Shown here: positions 28,164-41,551 of the stretch, one piece after another
Numbering within the stretch: position 1 is the stretch's first letter
How the letters are laid out: every line of letters begins with the position of its first letter
Origin: Vanessa cardui
Lineage: Eukaryota > Arthropoda > Insecta > Lepidoptera > Nymphalidae
Direction of reading: 5' to 3'
Assembly (NCBI RefSeq): GCF_905220365.1
Contig: NC_061124.1
Coordinates: 9,984,501 to 10,048,500 of the forward strand
DNA: 64,000 bases
The notes under the pieces: generated by a model
The model's database searches: none
Told to the model about the DNA's origin: nothing
Seen by the model: only the letters and a program-made list of their open reading frames with translations
Program-made: the position numbers and the translations under genes

Positions 28164-28335
28164 ATGATGTATGTCAGACGGATGCGCCTGCCGAGCATCA
28201 TCTCGAGAGGTGTCCAGCTGGCGCCGCCGCCAATCATTCAATTACACACATCTCATTGCACCGCTCCGGGCATCAATTACAGAATGGACTCGAATCATCC
28301 GGAGATAACGCTTCAAACGGCGAACTCGAATCCCT
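28164..28335. other. GC-rich islet, possible regulatory element
   Basis: An isolated block of raised complexity contains 'gtccagctggcgccgccgcc' followed by AATCATTCAATTA-like homeodomain-type sites, and ends near 'cgaatccctgc'. A 61-codon open frame runs through it, but nothing supports coding. It may be a conserved enhancer. Confidence 0.3.
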
Positions 28336-28349
28336 GCATGTTATTTTAA

Positions 28350-31300
28350 AGTTTCATCTTAAGTTTTAAGTGTAAACATGAACATGCGCACAAAGTATAG
28401 TATAGTATTATCAGAATCACAATATACATATTTAATGCTGCAAGAATAATGAGAAAATTCTAGAAAGAAAATTCATATTAATTTTGACATGCAAAACAAT
28501 TTAAACTGACACAATATTTGCAGAAGACATTCTTCAAACACTTTTAAGTTATCATTTAAGATAATACGTTCTAAAGTTAAAACAGAATATGTCAACTAAA
28601 TAAGTAAGTTTGGCAAAATATTTGTACGTGACTAAAAGCGCTGTCAGCCGCCGTCAGTTGCGAACGTTTTGATTTCCTACAGTGAGAATTAGCCTTGCAA
28701 CATTTTTATCTTATCCATTTTCTTTGCAAATTAAACAATGGGAGCAAGTGATATCAGGCAAACATAAAACAGGGGGCTCGCCTACATTTATCTCTGCACT
28801 CTCTTTGTTATCTGTAACATATAATGCGCAGTAGCATTTCGCCTGTCAGAACTAAAACATATAGTCTATTTTACAACGCCACTCATGAAAGTAGGTTTAG
28901 ATGCCTCAGGTATATGCCAGCTGTGTCAATATTGACAATTTCATTAAGAAAACAATAAATCTTCATGATGAATAATATTGCTTTATAGAAGGTAGATATC
29001 TAAGCTACTTTTAAAACCATGACTAAGAAGTCACTGGAATCGAACATTGCGTGTTACTTGAATTGTTCGATTCATGTAGATTATGTCAAAGCGAAAAATT
29101 TCTCTGAAATGATACCGTTTTACGCAATTCTGATAAAAAGTGTCAGTTAATCACGAATATGTTTACAACGCTTCGTTGATGTTTAAATTTCCTTGAACAA
29201 AGATATGCTAATCAGCAATCACACAATTGGATGCAATATTGATATGTAAATAAGAAAAGGGAAAATAGATACAGATGCGACAAAGGCGTAGGTGTGAAAT
29301 CGATCGGTCGCGGTAGGTGGTCGATGAGACGGTTCGTTTTGTACGGCGCAAGGCGCGCGTGACTCTGCTGTTACCCGTTCAATGTGACATGACCTCGTGT
29401 ACTTGAGCTCGTCACGATTCTAACCCAAAGACAATGTTTCGTATGCTTTGTAAATATTCTACGTGATAAATATTTTAGAGTCAATGCTCTTTTTTTTTTC
29501 TTTGGACCTTATGACTTTTACGTATAAATTATAACAGCGATTCATTGAAAGAAAAGGAAAATGAAGATTTGAATACGCTGCATTCACATCAAATGTTATA
29601 GGTAATACATAAGTTTATTAGTATTTCAAAATAAGCTGACCTTTGTCTGTGGGGAAATTTTGATATTAAGTGAAATACTTAAAGAAGCAATAATTACAGA
29701 ACTAGCTGGGTAAAATCATATAATTTATATTAATAAATGTGATGTTTTGTATTACCTTACAGAAACAAGACCACATAAACAACATATACCAGAAGACGAA
29801 TCGCAATTCGGAGAAAGTTTAAGAATAACAAAGCATGGTTGACAAGGTCTGACGACTCAATAATGGGGATTGAACGTAGTTCAATACGCGTAAACCGTAG
29901 ATGATGCCAAACTATAAGTTTTTTCATATGAAACGCTAACCTTTAGGTTATATGCAGTTGCGTTGCATTTAAAAGCAGAATCTGAAGAGGCCAGATATTC
30001 CGAAGCATGAGAACTTTTCAATACCGCCATATCTGACCGAGTATTAAGATTTTCGAATGACATTATGTCCATACCAGTCTCTTTTAGTCGCTACCTCACT
30101 CAGAACTTATACTTAGCATTATCTTTATTTTAGATTTCGATTTTGGTGTTACAGACTTCAACATTGGCAGCAAATATTTTTTTATCCAAATGCTAGAATG
30201 GATTTTACGTCAAGCAAGATTTTATCTATTTAGTCAAGTATTCCATAATACTATGTAATATTCTATGACTTATCGATCAATGGCAAAGATCCCTTTCACA
30301 ACGCTGCCTTCTTCGAGGCAACACAAAAATCTAAAATTCCTATCATTCAAAGGAGACATATCAAAGAATATTCCACAACGTCACTCCAGTGCACTTTGAT
30401 GGATTCATACCGAAATTCATCCTGCACAGGGTTCCGGAAAGTTTTCCTCTATTTCCATAAAACGAAATATAAAATCGAATGAAACGAGTGTAAAGTCATT
30501 GAGGCTTGTTAGACAGACACTATAAATTTATAAAAAAAGAGACTGTTACGCAAAAGAAAAGTCAAATGCCGTACAATTTTCTTATTCAAACAGTAGTATC
30601 ATGATAAATAATAAGCACTAAGATAGACTACAATTTGAGGTAACTAGAGCGGAAGACGACTAACATAGGCTGAATTGCGAATGCAGTCCGGGAGCTACGG
30701 TAAAGACCCAACATTACATGTTTTTGCAACAAACGTAGCTCATTTGTGATATAGATACGTAGAAGATGGGACAAAGGAAACAATGCCGGTTGATTCACCC
30801 CCCTCCTACCACTTGGTTCGCGATGGTTTGTGCCTAAACATTTTATGTCGGCCAAGGACGGCGTGCCACATGAACTACGGAGCACAGCTCTATAACAAAG
30901 AACGCTCCGGGCATGATAAGCGATGCGACTAACGCCACGGAATTAGCGGCGTATAGTTCTCATGAGTTCTAAGACTAGCCTACTTAAAATTCACAAGCCC
31001 ACTCACAGCCAACTTAAATATCTTAAGATTCATTCGAAATATTCCTCAATTTACTAATCCAACTTAAGAATTCAATTATGTTTTATAATAAATACTCATA
31101 AATTTATACAGCAATAACATAGTAATACGCACGTAAAAAATATTTCCTGATTTTAAAAAGAATTAAAGTAAAATAGTATTCGAAATATTTGCTTCCGATC
31201 AAAATACATAGAATTGAAAGAAATCGGAACTAATATAAAAAATAAATCGGAACGTAATATTATAATTATATAAATATAAATAATAAGCTAACCTCACACC

Positions 31301-32933
31301 ATTACGCCGATAATATAAAACTTATAAAAATTAATTTGACACATTATGCATACGTAATAAATACCAGGGTCTCAGGAATCGGAAGTAGTAATTTAAATTA
31401 AATTACGTTTACATAATATATACCAGAAGTGCCTCAGGCACGACTGTTCATTGAGATAAGGGTCTAGTAGATGGAGCTAATGTACACATAAAAGATCATA
31501 AAGGTTACGCTACACGTACGCAAATATTTGTACCACTAATTATTATGGAGGTAGGAAACTTACTAAAACGCCTAACTTTCAGACTTTTAAATGAAATCAT
31601 TTCTCGGACAGAGACCAGTCTGGTACAAACGTGTACCTTTATGATCTTTTGTGATATACATAGATACTTAGATAAGTTATATATAATTATTAAAAGTAAA
31701 GTAAAGTATCAGCCTGTAAATTCCCACTGCTGGGCTAAAGGCCTCCTCTCCCTTTGAGGAGAAGGTTTTGGAAGATATTCCACCACGCTGTTCCAATGCG
31801 GGTTGGTGAAATACACATGTGGCAGAATTTTTATGAAATTTGTCACATGCAGGTTTCCTCACGACGTTTTCCTTCACCGCGGAGCACGAGATGAATTATA
31901 AAGACAAATTAAACACATGAATCAGCGGTGCTTGCCTGGGTTTGAACCCGCAATCATCGGTTAAGATGCACGTGTTCTAACCACTGGGCCATCTCGGCGC
32001 TTATAATATTATACTAAATTATTACTTCTTCTTGAATTTGGCCATCCAATGTCAAGTAAATAATAAATTTCTCTCAAAGTATTTATAACCAATTAACAAC
32101 GAGGTTAACATTTTAAATATTTTTCGAGATAAATCATATCTACATGTGCTTCTGTTTTTTTACGACTAAAACAGCAACAGGCAAGTGGGCAAACTCATAG
32201 GGCAGGAAATCGTGATGATGTGAAGTATAAACTTTCATATCTCGACACAGGATATACAAGATAGAGAGTTGGATTTGAAACAAATTGAATTCCCGTTGAC
32301 AGATGCACCTCCTATCGCAAAAAGTATAGCCGACTTCAAGCTCTTTGCCTTGCAAATCGAATCTAAAGCCGACTGATTTTGAAAATATTTTCTAGGGAAA
32401 CAGCGTAACAAATTATATTAACTATTCCTACAGTTCTGTTCTTTTCATATTACGTTCTTCTGCGTTTCAATACTTTCATTTTGATGTACTCTATTTATTT
32501 ACATGAATACATTTTAAAATAAAAACATGTTTTTTTTTTAAATATTATCATTTACTAACAAAAACAAACTATTCTACTATTTTCTAAGATAAATATGTTT
32601 CATATAGCTGATACGTAGCATATTGTGGCATAGATTTCATAAATGATTATCTAAAATGTAACGCAATAGTGAAAACACGCAATGCCATTGTTGGAGATTT
32701 CAAATCATGAGGACAGGATTATCACGACACGTTTTAACACCGATCTAATTTCCTAAATACGATGTTTTCAGACCATTCTCAAGATGTTGTTAGAGAGCGT
32801 AGATAAGAGAAAAATTATAAACCATGTTCGTAGGTACAATCATGCGACACACACAAAAGCGTACAGAGAATTCAAGAGGTGTTGGCTTCCTGTGAAAAAA
32901 AAAGCTTTTAGCGTAAATTCAAAGAGCACTTAC
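28350..32933. other. AT-rich non-coding stretch
   Basis: It contains one family B SINE (31710-32001). A higher-complexity block at about 29290-29400 ('gatcggtcgcggtaggtggt') and another at 30640-30950 have no supportable identity. No splice-consistent coding exon was found. Confidence 0.4.
31710..32001 (-). repeat. tRNA-derived SINE (family B), well preserved
   Basis: The plus strand runs from agcctgtaaattcccactgc through 'ggtttgaacccgcaatcatc' (B box on the minus strand) to 'ccactgggccatctcggcgc' (A-box region). All blocks of the family are present. Confidence 0.9.
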
Positions 32934-33070
32934 TGCCAGTGAAAGGGTCCAGTGATTCCCTCCTTGAGTCGGTCCTTCAGAGAGCGCTGTCGAGAAGGTC
33001 CAGGACCGGTAGGTAGCATGCCGGCCCCGGGTGGCACGGTGGTGGATGGCGCACGCGCGGGTGACGACAT
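32934..33070 (-). CDS. First coding exon of an unrecognised gene (alternative N-terminus 2)
   Basis: This exon encodes 45 residues plus two bases. It starts at the ATG 33070-33068 (MSSPARAPSTTVPPGAG...) and ends at the strong donor CA|gtaagt (gt at 32933-32932), phase 2. An in-frame TAA lies four codons upstream, so translation must start in this exon. The encoded end is basic and amphipathic (RQRSLKDRLKEGITGPFHW). Base composition is far more GC-rich than the flanks. The downstream acceptor is not identified in the window. The phase matches the exon at 2583-3136, so both could join the same next exon left of the window, about 30 kb apart. I do not recognise the gene. Confidence 0.7.
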
Positions 33071-35380
33071 CGCGAACTTTTAATAGCTGCGCCAGCGCAA
33101 TATCACACGCGCTTGCACATTAATATGACATCACTGAATCGCCAAGCACCATTACAAACGCGCGCTGCAACATAACAGACCACCCAAGCCACATAAATAA
33201 AGCGAAGCATCAAAACAAAAATCGAGTAGCCGAATTAAAGGAAGAGAAATCAAATGATTCTACAGAAGAACAAAAACATACAAACATAAATAAGAAGTGT
33301 GCAGTAAGTAGCGTGTAAGTTGTGACAAATTAAAATAGAACTATTTTTAATGCTTATCAATAGCAGATATACATAACTTTATTCAATTTTCGGAATTTTT
33401 GATCGGGTATCATGAAAAATAGTTTTATTTTAATATGTCGTGAACGCAAAAACAAAAAGTACGAAGTAACGAAATCATTTTAAGCATTAACAATTACAGC
33501 ATTTGTAAAAAAAAAAACATCCCTGAACATCTATATGCCTTATGGTAATTACGATGAAAAAATACCGTTGATAAATTAAATTTTAATTGAACATCGTACG
33601 CCTTAAATATTTTAATAGCAATGACGCGCTGCAGTATGTTCGTAATAAGTACTCTTAAGATATTTTAGGCTATCGGATTTAAATGTTTATGGACAGGTTT
33701 TAAGACGGATACTACACAGAACATTCCATCGTTGTATCGAACAACAATAACGACATAAAAGTCACTTCATACATGCCAAACCTGTTTACTGATGTCGTGT
33801 ACACCGTGCAGTCGCAAGTATCGTCTACATTAATTTTCTACATCATATTTTAAAACATTAACACTATACCTACTAAGAATTTAATTAGAAAAACAAATTG
33901 TATATGAAGATTAAATAATATAATATATTGAAGCAGACTAAGTCTACGCCGTTTAAAATTATAAATTACATATTATACTTTAGGATCAATAATTTTCATT
34001 TAATATTCATAATAAACTTAATTGTCATTTAGTGGACGTGTTAAAGATATCAAATACACCTAAAGTATACAAATTATAGTCTTTTTTTTAATAGCTAACG
34101 AGAATGCACCAGACGTTATAAAATACGGTGCAAACTATCTCTCAGTGCGCAAAACTTGCTTCTCTATATTGATAATAACGCAACTTAATAATAAACTAAA
34201 CTAAATATTATTTTCCTCTACGCGTAAATCCTATTATAAATGTTAATACATAATAGTTAATTACTTCCTCAGTCATAACACGAGACACGTCTAAGAATAT
34301 ATGTAACGTGTGAAAAATAAATTATGCATTTCTGCCTCAGCGCTCCGTTTTACGTACATATCCACATATTCATATTTTTGTGTGGGAGTAGCCAGTAGGT
34401 ACGCCAAGTAAAGCTTGAGGAAACATTTTAAATCGTTGAGATAAAATACCTGAGACGCACGTATTCTATGCAGTGGTTGTTACAAAAACATTATCTCATA
34501 ACATAAACGAGTTCTGGAAGGTTAAATAATAAGAAATAGGTACTTATGCATTTGATCTTCATGCCGTACCAAATTATATTGTTTATTTATTTAAAAAAAT
34601 CAGACCAATATAACTTAATTATTATTAATCGTTCCATAAGGTAAAAATAAGCTACATTCTTGATTCTACTTCCGTAAATCGTATGAACACCAAGTATTGA
34701 AGAATCTTATTATTTTTAAAGCTCGTAAGTAACACTGCATATCCCAATACTAATATATGCATACTGGCTACTGAAGTTAATCTAATAGAGCAATAATCTG
34801 TCTCCTATCAATTCATTGATGTCAATTCATTTTATAATAAATTCAACTTAGTATTCATACAAGGGACTGCATGCTCGTATTCAATGTCTAACAAATTTAT
34901 GATGTCATCACACCATTGTGCAACGTCCGCCCGCGACAATCCATTATCTGACACCACTTCCTCTTGGCGTGCAATATTCTTCAAGTCCCATCTCAACTTA
35001 AAGTAATTTGTATTATATACCTCTACGTGCTAAGGTATGATGTACCAAACGCTTTAAAAATATTGGGGCATACGGCAAAGAACAGGTATAAAAATCTAAT
35101 TTTCATTTAGGCGATTTTTCTCTTGACTCGACGAGCCAAATTGTAATCGATTTGGCTTCGACTGTTTATATTGATGACCATTGCATAATCTTTTAAAAAT
35201 GATGATTCAAATCGAATAAGTACATATCTTTGTAGCTGACAAAGCCAAAATAATATTGTTAAAATAAATCAAATTTCCTTATTGTGAATTGTAGAATAAC
35301 TTTATTATATTCCTCTTGCATTAAATTAAAAAAATAAGTTTGCACAATTATGTTTAGTTACGATTACAGTAAAAACCGGG
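33071..35380. other. Upstream flank of the 33 kb exon
   Basis: Immediately upstream on the minus strand are a TCAGT initiator-like site (33137-33133) and a possible acceptor 'atgttgcag'. So either a start site or a spliced 5' UTR is possible. Beyond that the stretch is AT-rich, with no gene seen. Confidence 0.35.
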
Positions 35381-35540
35381 CGACAGCAAGAGAAGGCAGG
35401 TATCGATCGGCCCTAACCTCAGCCCGCGGCGCCCCCGCCCTCACTAGCCCGCGTGCCTTACGTAAGTCCAGCTGATCGCACCCACCCTGTAACCTTGGCA
35501 ACGAGCTCCGAGCACGCGCTTTTATACACAGTTGAAAACA
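35380..35540. promoter_or_regulatory. GC-rich islet with an RFX X-box match
   Basis: The block contains 'cagcccgcggcgcccccgcc' and, at 35489-35502, gtaaccttggcaac. That exactly fits the RFX X-box pattern GTNRCC-N(0-3)-RGYAAC. A palindromic ttacgtaa at 35458-35465 offers a donor-like gtaag on both strands. This is a plausible promoter or 5' exon region upstream of the minus-strand exon at 33 kb. Function is inferred only. Confidence 0.4.
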
Positions 35541-36689
35541 TTCTTCTCTTCGGAGGTGTTAAATTTCTACTAATATACCTATTTAGTTCAGAATGATCAT
35601 GTTTCTTTCGTTTATCGAATATATAAATATATAATACTTCAATACATAAAAGGGGGGTTAGATAGAGACAACAGCTCATCCTACCCTACAATGCACTTCA
35701 GTTAATTTACATATTAACCTACTTAATACTACAAGTTCTTGATTACATTAGATAAAACAAACGATTTATCTACCCCGTGGAAATGTTTTGCGGTAAACGT
35801 AGTATCATTGGTAGTTTTATATAACAAGCAATATATTATAACATAAAATAATTGAAATATTTAAGTTAATGAGTTTTATAGTTGTTTCAAATAGCCGCGG
35901 TTACATACAAATTCTTCAATTCATTACTTCCATGCTTCCAGAAAGCAGCGGAAAATAACAACGAAACACAAAAAAATTAACAAAAACATCTCCCAACTAC
36001 GTTGCAACGTTGAACTGACTTTTTTCCCTTTATTCGATACTTCTTCTATACAACACCCACGTATTGGCTATACATGTACATAGCATATATAACCAAACAT
36101 GTACATTTTACTGTACATAAAAACGATGTTGCTTTGAGAAATGCCGTAAATTTGAAAAACCAAACAATCTATTTCATTCAACATTCGTTTTTTGTTAAAA
36201 CATGAGACTAAAACCATATCGAATAATACTAGTTTGATACCAAAGCTAATATAAAAATGCGCCTAGGAATTTCACTAATTACTTTCATTTTCGATTACAA
36301 TTTAACTGTAAATAATATATTATGTCATTCAATTATATATTTTTAATTTAACGGACTTGTTAAAAATATTAGGTATACAACTAATAAAATCAAACGTTCA
36401 CATGTCGCTTTTATATCACATAACATAAACTAAAACATCAATGCCTAATACTTTCTTTGCTTTCTATTTATTTACAATGGGTTGCATCATGATTGAATAG
36501 TTCATGTTTAACTAAACAGATGATTCTAACGATACTAAGTGATAACAATGGATCTATTTTTTTATGATTAAAATAATAAATGGTAATGAAAACATCCCTA
36601 ATATGTTAGATGACTGATTTTATGTGCAGAAGCATCTAGTGTGGTCCATGCATCGATGCAACGAACCAATGTGCGAAATTCGCATGAAG
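35541..36689. other. AT-rich non-coding DNA
   Basis: No gene, repeat family or regulatory motif recognised. Confidence 0.4.
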
Positions 36690-36855
36690 AAGCGCTGACG
36701 GTGGGTTAAACGGCATATCGCGCACACGTCTACTTCGTTGGCTGGAAACGTGCAACTGTACGAAAGAGAGGAGCGGCGCGGGGAGCGCGGTGTAGGCGGC
36801 GCATGACGATGGCGCCCGACGTGGGCCTCACCCTTTCGCCTCCTCTTTATAATCA
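36690..36855 (-). promoter_or_regulatory. GC-rich islet, candidate promoter
   Basis: A CpG-bearing block ('aggagcggcgcggggagcgc', 'cgatggcgcccgacgtgggc') ends at a minus-strand TATAAAG (36851-36845). An open frame covers it on the minus strand, but its composition is not convincing as protein. It may be a distal promoter of the minus-strand gene that starts at 33 kb. Confidence 0.3.
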
Positions 36856-39800
36856 CTGAACGATTTATCGACATCGTTGAAATTTACAATGTCGCCAATA
36901 AAATTTATCATAATAAAGTATGATAATTAAGATGCAACGTTTTAAAATGTCACTATATAAAAATTCTGTTTGACGACAAAAAAGGACTTAATTTTAATAC
37001 TGAATCATATATTATCTAATACTCGATCTAAAAAGCAAATTGTGATTGATGAATAACACGACAATATTTCTAGATGATATCGTTGTTTTTTAAAATAAAC
37101 ACACTGAACTGCATTAATAGCAGTTCAGTGTAGCACGTACTATTTAATTTTATTCAATTTTAACTAATAATACAGGTTAAGCAGTATAATATAAAAGTTT
37201 CATTGAAAAATAAAGGGACAAAAAATCTTAATAATTTCGAATCAATTCTGTGGGTTACTAGATAATTTTTCTTCTTATACATACATCGATCCTATTCTAA
37301 CGATTTTGAAAAAAGTAAAAACCAAATAGCAGCAAAGAAATGAAACATTGAAATGAATAAATAACGTAGACACTACTTCTACATTTATAGATTTCGCCAA
37401 GACACACGAGCTGTGTCAATTCTTACATAGGTCAGTATAAATATTGATTTTTAAATTACCTACATTTCGTTGCATCAATGGTTTAGTAGCTCGTATTTAG
37501 ACCATCGATTTTATCACATCGATTTACTCTACTTTGCAGCACCCCATACAACAATGATGGAAGTTAATTTTACTATAATATAGGTACTTACTATTTTAGT
37601 AATTTTTGGTCGTGATAATCAACAGAAATATTTTCAGACAAGACATCAGATACACGAGAAACACCAACAGATACAGTACATATGAATACTTCTTGAACAA
37701 CTTAACAATCTAGGGGAGATTGGAAGCAGATTTGATTTGTAAATAGGTATTTTATTACATTTAAAAATTATGGATGACATCAGGATTGAGAAGCTTCTGT
37801 TTTCTACTTTCGTTCAACGGAATTGTATTGACATTTATCATGACAAAATTATCAGTATATCTTTTAAAATTTAATATACATCAGATCGATTTCAAATCTA
37901 GAAAGGAAACCGTGACGTATTTTTAAACAAGCCGAATTATGAACAAAATTCAGACGAGATATTACTTTTTCCAAGATCTCAATGATTCAAGATGGTAACT
38001 GTAACAACATCCGTATCGCACTGTACGATCTCTAAATTTGTACCAATTGCTCATACATGTTATCGCACACTCTACCCTTTTCCTTTGCGTTCAATCATTT
38101 AATATATCTGAACATTCTGGTCGATGTCTTTCAATAAACAATATGTTATGAAACAAACTAAAAGCAAGGTGGTAGTCTCCAAGAAATAAAATTCGTACCA
38201 ACTTATTCAATAAATAAAATCTAATAAATTTCTTGTAAAGTTCCAGGAAGCTAAAATTGTTACGAATTATATAAAGCTTTTGATGACGCACATAGATGGT
38301 ATAACAGAAAACGATTGACAAAATTAAACCGCTGAAGGCATTAAAGAAACTGCACATAATATTTCCATTTTATAATTAGGCAATATATTTCAGGGAGGTT
38401 GATGTAAATGACAGGATATACTTTCCACTACATAAACTCACACATTGGTTTATGAACCATTGCCAAAACCAAAAATATAGAAATTGAAATGGACACCTTA
38501 AGTTAAAACTTATGGTTCGCATTTGTTTGCCGTGTAATTGTTGTGATAAAAAATTTTGGCTTTTTAAAAAAAATTATAAAAAACGTCTTTTGGCATGTTC
38601 TTTTTTTATAATTAAGTTTGTGTTCAAATCACATATAGCTTAAGAAAGTGTTGGTTAAAATGAAAAAAAAAATAACCATCACTGTTTGATGTATCTATTG
38701 AACAAGAAACATGAGATTTTTTTTACTATGATTACATAACTATATCTCACTGAACATATATGTATACACATGTAGCCTGTGACTATCTAAAATTTTAAAA
38801 TAGCTTTTTGTTACTTCAAATTTTTGAAGTATATATAAGCATTAAAAAATTACCCCTGATAATATTAAGATAGTCATAAAAATCTTTTACAGTTTAATTT
38901 ATATATTTAAAAATTCAAGCTGAAACTATGTGAACTAAAATGTTTATTTACTATACAAATAAATACGAATTATACAATGATGCTGTAAAATGTACAGATG
39001 TTTAAATTGTTATCATTTGGCTGTGGGTGCAATAAACCTGCTTCTCGATTCATGTGTCCGATTCCAGTGATTAAGACTTTTATTTTTTATTTAATAATAT
39101 TTCTTGGAAGCAGTCTGCTTTATATGTTGTGATAAAATATTGTTACCTATGGATTTTATTTTGAATAATATGACCATGAGCATTTTTTCAAACACAATTA
39201 GACAGTTTATATTTGAAGATTTAAAATGTGTCCATCTTTCTAATGGTCTTTCTAATTATGTTAACAAATTATGCAATTACTAAAATGGGAAATATAAAAA
39301 TTAAATATCTGTAAAAAATATTTGATTAACTTGGAGAGAATATTGTTTTTTTTTTATTTTAGTAGGAAAGGGTAGAAAAAATTATTTAAAATAAAAGAAA
39401 ATCAAGGAGACTTAAATTGTATTACTCCATGTGTAGATAACAAAAGGTTCATTATCAGCCAGGTTCAACAAACACAAAAATAAAATTGTTATCTGTATTG
39501 TGACAGACATCTGTTTGGAAGCTCATTATATTAACATCATGTAGATTTACATGTATAATAATCATTCAACATTAAAAATTTACATCATGAATAACAAACT
39601 GATTAATATAATTAGAAGGAACTTAATAGGTTTTTAAATCTCTTTACTTACCAACTGTTATGGATTTTTATCTTTTTAAACCTTGACATTTATTACAAGC
39701 TTGTTATAATTTTTATTGATAAAAATGACTCAATGTACACAACAGTGTTTGCTTCTTATTGATAATACATGTACTGAAATATTTATTAGATGATTTTAAA

Positions 39801-41524
39801 AATAACTTGTCTGTTTTACATATATTATAAAACAATATAGAAGGCAAATGATGAACTTGCCTTCTATATCATTTATAAAAAATATTTTTTGTATTGGTCT
39901 CCATATTATTTCATAGCAGGATTTATATCTAATAAAAATATGTGTATATGTACTTTCTAGAACCTATTACCAAGATTAAAAAATACACATAAAATATAAA
40001 TGAGGTTTTATAAATAATTAAAATACAAAAATAAGTTTGTTGTTAAATTTATTAGTCATATAAATAATTAATTTTTTTTTAATACTGATTATTTCGAATT
40101 AATTTGTATTTTTTTTTTCTTCAACATTTATGTTTATAGTTTTTCTTATATTTACATATCTGCGAAGTAACAAAGATATTGTAGTGCTCAAAAGTATACT
40201 TACATTTTTTATAATATCAGGAACTGCTGACGACAATAACAATCACACTAAAATGATAATAATGTCAGTAAAGCAAAAACATTTTATCCTTGCACCGGTT
40301 CATTCGAAATAATATAAAATACTAAATATGTAAAAGCACTTTTTAAAAGTATGAATAGATTTGAATCAAAAATATTATTTTTCAGTCGCAAAACATTAAT
40401 AATCAATATATAATTTTAAAATCAAATTGTATCAATCCGGTAACTTTATTTACAATGAAACAAAGAAAGACAATGCGTTAATTTTAAACAAATCAATGCG
40501 AATACATTTTGTTACACACAGTAATATGGGTGTTTTAACTTGATAAATTGCACTTTTTAAGCAGAAGTCAATAAAAACTAACAGGATTACAGGAACTATA
40601 TACTTCTGCGCGTATTTGTCAAATTGTCAATTTTTCTCACACTCAAACTACGCTTTTGTCGCTTTTAAAAACAAGTGTTGTAAGAGCCATCTAGTTTGAG
40701 TACTGTGCATTTATGCAAACGGTTTTGAAACGTAAATCCCTACCTTCTTTTATGGAATGAGTACATAAAGAAAAAAAAGGTAACGATAATTTCATTTTAT
40801 ATATTATAGACAAAAATTAAATATTTATATAAAACTAAAATTTACATGGCTTCCATGACCATAGTTATGGTTTTAAATTAAAAACAGTAGTACTATTTCT
40901 CTGATGATTTTGATCCTAGTGTAAATAAAATCATTTTTTTTACAATAGCTTAATATGCTTAAAAACACAATATACATTTTGTTTACATAATATTAACTAA
41001 AATATGTAAATAAAATAAACTTTTTAATTAAAAAAAGAAAATTTGATAAGAACAGTAATCAATTTTTATTTACTCACAACAAATATATGATTTTTAATTA
41101 TTAAAAGAATCATTACAACCTGATATGATATGACTTGATTGTAACTGCTTGTATTGATTGTCGATTTGACGCAAGTTTTACGCCCAGTTGCCGTCAGCGT
41201 CATCTTATTTCATCCATAGAGAAGAACATACCTCCTTAAAACCTTAAATGTCAATACGTCATTGTCAGTCAAACTTGCAATTTCTATGATGTATATAATT
41301 GATTAATTTTTTTTTCTTTCTTTAAATTAATAAGATGTTCCTGTCTTAAAGTAGGAAGTAATAAAAAATATTTTATTACTTAAAATACATCTACCATTTA
41401 ATAAGAATAATTCAAAATGTAAATGCAATATTTGTACCTTAATCTTATCTGATCGATTAGATCAGCCTTTGTATTGTTTTTGGAGTAATTATATATTGAT
41501 AGTGATGATTTAAACAAATCGTAC
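36856..41524. other. AT-rich intergenic DNA upstream of ANKRD13C
   Basis: No gene is seen, only A/T-runs and simple sequence. The promoter of the plus-strand gene at 41532 should lie at the right end of this stretch, but no TATA or initiator stands out. Confidence 0.4.
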
Positions 41525-41551
41525 ATGCGAAATGTCTACCCTGATTTGTAA
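41525..41551 (+). promoter_or_regulatory. Short upstream ORF overlapping the ANKRD13C start
   Basis: An ATG seven bases before the main start opens an 8-codon frame that ends at TAA 41549-41551, past the main ATG and out of frame with it. Its context (T at -3) is weaker than that of the main ATG (G at -3), so leaky scanning is likely. Whether it lies in the mRNA depends on the transcription start. Confidence 0.5.

Noticed and set aside
29881..30072. 63-codon minus-strand frame
   Set aside because: Looks mildly protein-like but is isolated, with no homologue I can name and no flanking exons.
30628..30885. 85-codon minus-strand frame in a higher-complexity block
   Set aside because: No family resemblance, no splice sites that help. 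Possibly a LINE scrap.
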